From Bacteroidota bacterium (GTDB lineage: Bacteria > Bacteroidota > Bacteroidia > Chitinophagales > Saprospiraceae), in NCBI GenBank assembly GCA_016234735.1, contig JACRAN010000050.1:1-37910 (forward strand): 37,910 bases of DNA. Reading direction: 5' to 3'. This document shows positions 33,303-37,910 of the stretch, piece by piece (within the stretch, counting starts at the first letter, position 1; every line of letters begins with the position of its first letter). The position numbers were made by a program, and so were the translations under genes. The notes under the pieces are model-generated. The model saw only the letters and a list, made by a program, of their open reading frames with translations, searched no databases and was not told where the DNA came from.

Positions 33303-36300
33303 ATGAAACCGGAAATCAACTCTCTAAACATCTTTTCCAAACTCGTTTTTGTATGCCTGATGCTCTGGGCGGCTCTCCCCCTGAGCGGTCAGGTAAAGTC
33401 TAAAGCTGACCTTGCCAAACAACTGCTCCAAACCAAGTCGGCTGAAACGCAGATCAGCGCGGACGACTTGGCCACCATGCAGATTTCTTCGGAAACCTTC
33501 AGCGAAATCAGTAGCGTCACGAACATCTATTTCCAGCAGTACATCAACAACATCCCGGTGCATGGGGCGATACTCAACGCCCACGTGACCAAGGACAACG
33601 AACTGCTGACCTACGGCAACCGCTTCGTGCCGTTGGGCAATCTTGAAAAAAAAGGCCCTGCGTCGCCAACGCTCACGCCCGAACAGGCCCTCCATGCAGC
33701 CCTTGCAGCGCTGAACATCTCGGAGAACGGCCTGTTGGTGCAAAAATCGGCGGACAACGGCCCACTACGGGAAACCATTTTTGACAAAGGCTTGGTGGCT
33801 ATGGACGACATCAAGGTGGGGCTTGTTTACCAACCCGTCGAAGACCACAAGCAAGGCGTTCGCCTGGCCTGGCAGGTGGAAATCCAGACCACCGACGGCC
33901 AAAACTGGTGGCTGGCCAGGGTGGACGCCGAAACAGGCGAACTCCTCGACAAGAACAACTACGTGCTGCATTGCGATTTTGGCGTAGCCGATGCTAAAAC
34001 TTGTCACCACAAGCATACCCCACAGTCGCCGCACCAGACCTATTTTGACCTGGGCATGGATTTCCTGAATCCATCTTTCGAGGTGAACCCGCCCATGGCC
34101 CCGCCGGTGCTGAACCAGTACAAGGTTTACCCACAACCAGTTGAAAGCCCCAACCATGTTGCGCCCTTTCCCCCCGCAGATGGCCGGGTGGTGGTGAGCG
34201 ACCCTGCCAGCCCTACGGCCTCGCCTTTCGGCTGGCACGATACCAACGGCGTGCCTGGCGCTGAATTTACGACTACCCAAGGCAACAACGCCCATGCCTA
34301 CACCGACACGGATGCCAACAATGCGCCCGACCCCGGATCCAGCCCTGACGGTGGGCCAGACCTTGTTTTCATCTTTCCAATCGACCTGACCCAGCCTCCC
34401 AGCGCCTATCGGCCTGCGGCGGTCACCAACCTTTTTTATTGGAACAACTATGTCCACGACTTTGCATACGCCTACGGTTTCAATGAAGCAAGCGGCAACT
34501 TCCAAGTCAACAACTACGGCAATGGCGGCGCTGGCAACGATGACGTGCGGGCAGAAGCCCAGGACGGCAGTGGCACCAACAACGCCAACTTTAGCACGCC
34601 ACCCGACGGTCAGCGGCCACGGATGCAGATGTACATCGGCACCACCCCGAACCCCGATGTGGACGGCGATTTGGACAACGGTGTGATCGCACATGAATAC
34701 GCACACGGTATTTCCAACCGTTTCACCGGAGGGCCTCTAAACGTCAACTGCCTCGGCAACCAAGAGCAAATGGGCGAAGGCTGGAGCGACTGGTACGCCC
34801 TGATGACCACCCTGGAGGCTGGCGACCAGGGCACCGATTCGAGGGGCATCGGCACCTACCTGTTCGGGCAGCCTGCCAACGGGCCTGGCATCCGCCCAAC
34901 GCCATATTCCACGCTCCTGAGCGTCAACCCTTCCACTTACAATACCATCAAAACCGCCGCCATCCCGCACGGCGTGGGCTATGTTTGGGCCACCATGATT
35001 TGGGACCTGACCTGGACAATGATCGCCGACCATGGGCAAGCCAGTGGTTTTAATATAGCCATGAACTTGGTCAACCAGGGTATGATACTCCAACCATGCA
35101 GCCCCGGCTTCGTGGACGGCAGGAACGCCATCCTCGCTGCCGACGTAGCGCTTTACGGCGGAGCCAACCGTTGCAGGATTTGGGAAGTTTTTGCCCGGCG
35201 GGGATTGGGCTTCAGCGCCAACCAAGGAAGCTCCGGTAGCCGCAGCGACGGAACGGAAGCCTTCGACATGCCGCCAAGCTGCTTCATGGATGCGGAGCCG
35301 GAAGTGGTGTCCGTTTGCGTCCCTGCCAATGCCGTTTACACCATCACGGTGGGCACCGGCTTCACCGGCCCCGTCGCCCTGAGCGTCACCGGCAACCCTG
35401 CCGGAACGACGGTGAATTTCTCCCTCAACCCGATCCCGGCAACGGGCGGCATCAGCACCCTGACCATCGGCAACACCGGCGGTGCTGCCCCTGGTACCTA
35501 CCCCTTGATAGTGACCGGAACCAGCGGGGCAACCGTCGTGACCGATGCAGTCACGCTGAACATCCAAAACGGGGCGCCACCTGCCCCAACCTTGTTGTTG
35601 CCCGCCAACATGGCCATCAATCAGGTCAATCCGCTGTTGACCTGGAACGCCTTGGTGAGTGCAAACACTTATGAGGTTCAAGTGGCCACGGATGCCGGTT
35701 TTACCAACGTCGTTGCGAGTGCCACTGGGTTGACCAGCCCAAGTTATCAAACCACTGGTTTGCTCAATTTGACCACCTACCATTGGCGGTCGAGGGGCAT
35801 AAACACCTGCGGCACAGGGACTTATGCAACGCCCTTCTCTTTCACTACGGCCAATATCCTCTGCAATACCTACGTGAGCACGGACGTGCCGAAACCGATT
35901 CCGACCGTACCAGCGACCGTTCTTTCCACCTTGACCATACCTTCTACTTGCGGAGCGATTTCCGACATCAACGTCAAAAACCTGAACGTCACCCACACTT
36001 GGATTAGTGACCTCAACATCGAACTCATCAGCCCTGCCGGAACGGTGGTCAGGATCATGCAACAGCCCTGCAACGATGAAGACAATATCCTCATCAACTT
36101 CGATGACGAGGCAGCCAGCCCGACCTATCCGTGCCCACCCACCAACAACGGCACCTACAAGCCATTTTCACTGCTTTCGGCCTTCGACGGCCAACAGCTT
36201 ACCGGCACCTGGACGCTCCGGGTGATTGACCTCTTCAACCTGGACGGCGGCTCCATCAACGCATGGTCGCTTGAAATCTGCTACGGCGACCAAACCATCA

Positions 36301-37910
36301 CCTGCTACGCCGACACGGACACGGACACCTACGGCAATCCTGCCAGTCCGATGACTTTCTGCAATACCTGCGGTGCTGGCTTCGTCAGCAACAACACGGA
36401 CTGCGACGACACCAACGCTGGTCGCAACCCCGGCCTCACGGAAATCTGCGGCAACGGGATTGACGACGACTGCGACCTGCTGGTGGACGAAGGTTGCTGC
36501 CCGCCGGGCAACATCATCTACGTCAACGACAACGCCGCTGGCAGCAACGATGGCACCTCCTGGGCCAACGCCTACACCAGCCTGCAAAGCGCATTGGCCA
36601 GCACCTGCCCCGGCATCACCGAGATTTGGGTGGCCGCTGGCACCTACAATCCGACCACTGGCGCCGACCGTGCCATTTCTTTTGTGATGGAAAACAACCT
36701 CGCCATCTTCGGTGGGCTTGCCGGAACGGAGATGCCCGGCTACGACATGAGCCTGAGGAATTTCACCACCAACGAATCCATCCTCAGCGGCGACATCGGC
36801 GCAGGGGGCAATGCGGACAACAGCTACAACGTAGTGAAAGGCTCTGGCACCAACAACAGCGCCATCCTGGACGGCTTCACCATCATGGGCGGCAATGCGA
36901 GCATATCGAACGCCGCTTACCTCAGCTCAGACAGGAATGGCGGCGGCATGTACAACAGCGCTGGAAGCCCGACCGTCAGGTACTGTACTTTTGTTTCAAA
37001 CGCAGCCTCCAACTTCGGCGGTGGGATGTTCAACTACAACGGCTCTGCCGCTGCCGTGACCAATTGCAGCTTCATGGCCAACACGGCCTACCACGGGGGT
37101 GGCATGAGCAGTTACCTATCTTCGCCGATAGTGACCAACAGCGTCTTCTCCGGCAACGCTGCCAGTCAGGGTGGCGGCATGAGCACCAACCAAACTTCAA
37201 CGCCTGTTGTAACCAACTGTAGCTTCTCTGGCAATGCGGCCACTACTGCCGGTGGCGGCTTGATGGTTGACAGTTCCTTCGTGAACGTGACCAACAGCAT
37301 CTTCTGGGGCAACAACACCAGTGTGGGCGTGGATCCTAATGGCTCGAATTCATCTCGTACCTTCACGAACACCATCGTGCAGGGCGGCTGCCCGGCGTTC
37401 TCCACCTGCACCATCGTGCTGAATGTGAACCCGCTGTTCATCCTGCAGCCCGACTGGATGACCGCCCCGACGCTGGTGGGCAATCTGCGACTCCAAGCCT
37501 GCTCCCCAGCCACTGACGCTGGCAACGATGCCGCCAACTCAACCACGACCGACCGTGACGGCAACCTTCGCAAGTTCGACGCCATCGCTGGCGGCACCTT
37601 GATTGACATGGGCGCCTACGAATACCAGAGCACTTTGCCCGATACCGACAACGACGGCGTGGCGGATTGCGAGGACAACTGCCCGAACGACTCGAACGCC
37701 GACCAGGCAGACTCGGACATGGACGGCATTGGCAACGTTTGCGACATCTGTCCGGAAGACCCGACCAACACTTGTACCAATTGTACGGGTGCCTTCCAGG
37801 TTCCAACAGATGGTGGTGCAATGGTGGCTTGCCCTGCCGGAGCCACGCAGCCGACACCACCAACTGTGGTTGACGACTGTGGTGTGACCCTCACGCCCAC
37901 CGGCCCAGCC
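33303..37910 (+). CDS. Very large secreted M36 (fungalysin-like) metallopeptidase, 3' end outside the window
   Basis: An open frame of 1536 codons without a stop runs to the window edge, so this is partial. Order of parts: signal peptide (about 1-30), FTP/PepSY-type propeptide (about 30-130, with TNIYFQQYINNIPVHGAIL), and an M36 catalytic domain with zinc-binding HEYAH (His464, Glu465, His468) and the downstream ligand in GEGWSDWY (Glu492). Next come a beta-sandwich stretch and an FN3-like stretch (LLTWNALVSANTYEVQVATD). A proprotein-convertase P-domain follows (SDLNIELISPAGTVVRI and LTGTWTLRVIDLFN). A MopE-type metal-binding motif (NTDCDDTNAGRNPGLTEICG), polymorphic beta-helix repeats (FGGGMFNYNG, YHGGGM) and a thrombospondin type 3 repeat (DTDNDGVADCEDNCP) complete it. 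The missing end probably carries a sorting domain (inference). Confidence 0.92.
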   Translation, partial: MKPEINSLNIFSKLVFVCLMLWAALPLSGQVKSKADLAKQLLQTKSAETQISADDLATMQISSETFSEISSVTNIYFQQYINNIPVHGAILNAHVTKDNELLTYGNRFVPLGNLEKKGPASPTLTPEQALHAALAALNISENGLLVQKSADNGPLRETIFDKGLVAMDDIKVGLVYQPVEDHKQGVRLAWQVEIQTTDGQNWWLARVDAETGELLDKNNYVLHCDFGVADAKTCHHKHTPQSPHQTYFDLGMDFLNPSFEVNPPMAPPVLNQYKVYPQPVESPNHVAPFPPADGRVVVSDPASPTASPFGWHDTNGVPGAEFTTTQGNNAHAYTDTDANNAPDPGSSPDGGPDLVFIFPIDLTQPPSAYRPAAVTNLFYWNNYVHDFAYAYGFNEASGNFQVNNYGNGGAGNDDVRAEAQDGSGTNNANFSTPPDGQRPRMQMYIGTTPNPDVDGDLDNGVIAHEYAHGISNRFTGGPLNVNCLGNQEQMGEGWSDWYALMTTLEAGDQGTDSRGIGTYLFGQPANGPGIRPTPYSTLLSVNPSTYNTIKTAAIPHGVGYVWATMIWDLTWTMIADHGQASGFNIAMNLVNQGMILQPCSPGFVDGRNAILAADVALYGGANRCRIWEVFARRGLGFSANQGSSGSRSDGTEAFDMPPSCFMDAEPEVVSVCVPANAVYTITVGTGFTGPVALSVTGNPAGTTVNFSLNPIPATGGISTLTIGNTGGAAPGTYPLIVTGTSGATVVTDAVTLNIQNGAPPAPTLLLPANMAINQVNPLLTWNALVSANTYEVQVATDAGFTNVVASATGLTSPSYQTTGLLNLTTYHWRSRGINTCGTGTYATPFSFTTANILCNTYVSTDVPKPIPTVPATVLSTLTIPSTCGAISDINVKNLNVTHTWISDLNIELISPAGTVVRIMQQPCNDEDNILINFDDEAASPTYPCPPTNNGTYKPFSLLSAFDGQQLTGTWTLRVIDLFNLDGGSINAWSLEICYGDQTITCYADTDTDTYGNPASPMTFCNTCGAGFVSNNTDCDDTNAGRNPGLTEICGNGIDDDCDLLVDEGCCPPGNIIYVNDNAAGSNDGTSWANAYTSLQSALASTCPGITEIWVAAGTYNPTTGADRAISFVMENNLAIFGGLAGTEMPGYDMSLRNFTTNESILSGDIGAGGNADNSYNVVKGSGTNNSAILDGFTIMGGNASISNAAYLSSDRNGGGMYNSAGSPTVRYCTFVSNAASNFGGGMFNYNGSAAAVTNCSFMANTAYHGGGMSSYLSSPIVTNSVFSGNAASQGGGMSTNQTSTPVVTNCSFSGNAATTAGGGLMVDSSFVNVTNSIFWGNNTSVGVDPNGSNSSRTFTNTIVQGGCPAFSTCTIVLNVNPLFILQPDWMTAPTLVGNLRLQACSPATDAGNDAANSTTTDRDGNLRKFDAIAGGTLIDMGAYEYQSTLPDTDNDGVADCEDNCPNDSNADQADSDMDGIGNVCDICPEDPTNTCTNCTGAFQVPTDGGAMVACPAGATQPTPPTVVDDCGVTLTPTGPA

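Noticed and set aside
33765-36062. Two long minus-strand open frames (about 313 and 441 codons)
   Set aside because: They lie opposite the M36 peptidase gene, lack any family motif and are Val/Gly/His-rich as expected of GC-rich shadow frames.

Overview
The window looks like a chromosomal piece of a Bacteroidota bacterium, most likely of the Saprospiraceae type (inference). The signs are a type IX secretion (T9SS) C-terminal sorting domain, large secreted multi-domain proteins (M36 peptidase with P-domain, MopE and thrombospondin type 3 motifs), a secreted TPR-CHAT protein, a double-glycine small peptide, -7 boxes of the Bacteroidota form TAnnTTTG, and genes without strong Shine-Dalgarno sites. 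No rRNA, tRNA or CRISPR array was seen.

Layout. 1-2785: a heptamer tandem repeat, a sugar-nucleotidyltransferase and a TPR protein. 2916-7805 (minus strand): a compact, AT-richer four-gene operon encoding a C5-cytosine DNA methyltransferase, a protein with two GHKL ATPase modules (an N-terminal MutL/Hsp90/MORC-like one and a C-terminal histidine-kinase one), a receiver-domain protein and a small caspase/CHAT-like peptidase. A MITE-like inverted-repeat element (7965-8123) lies at its upstream edge. This operon is the best candidate for an unusual system. 8400-11401: an ATP-grasp ligase, glgC and a broken effector-associated-domain relic. 11504-17862: a beta-helix/PA14 lipoprotein, an RNA methyltransferase, riboflavin synthase alpha, an outer-membrane beta-barrel protein and a GNAT/FemAB-like acyltransferase. 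17927-23242: uvrC carrying a repeat-derived insertion, a helical protein of unknown function, a GG-leader peptide and trhO. 23311-29756: an ECF sigma factor with a membrane-anchored probable regulator, divergent from an S74/T9SS protein and a secreted TPR-CHAT protein. 29797-33302: an mntH-USP fusion gene with a DtxR-like operator, flanked by two decayed genes. 33303-end: the 5' part of a very large secreted M36 metallopeptidase gene that runs off the window.

How genes may work together. In the four-gene operon, overlaps of 8 bp and a 1-bp gap imply co-translation. The domain order suggests DNA marking, then an ATPase sensor, phosphotransfer, a receiver and finally a protease. An anti-phage, self/non-self role is inference. 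The sigma and anti-sigma-like pair may control the envelope and secreted proteins beside it.

A second theme is a dispersed family of period-7 repeats: TATGAGG, AGGGATG, GCCAACT, TGGAACA, GTTGACG-like and GTTGGCG. They occur at about nine places. Some form hairpins, some sit at gene ends or start regions, and one is spliced in frame into the conserved uvrC gene.
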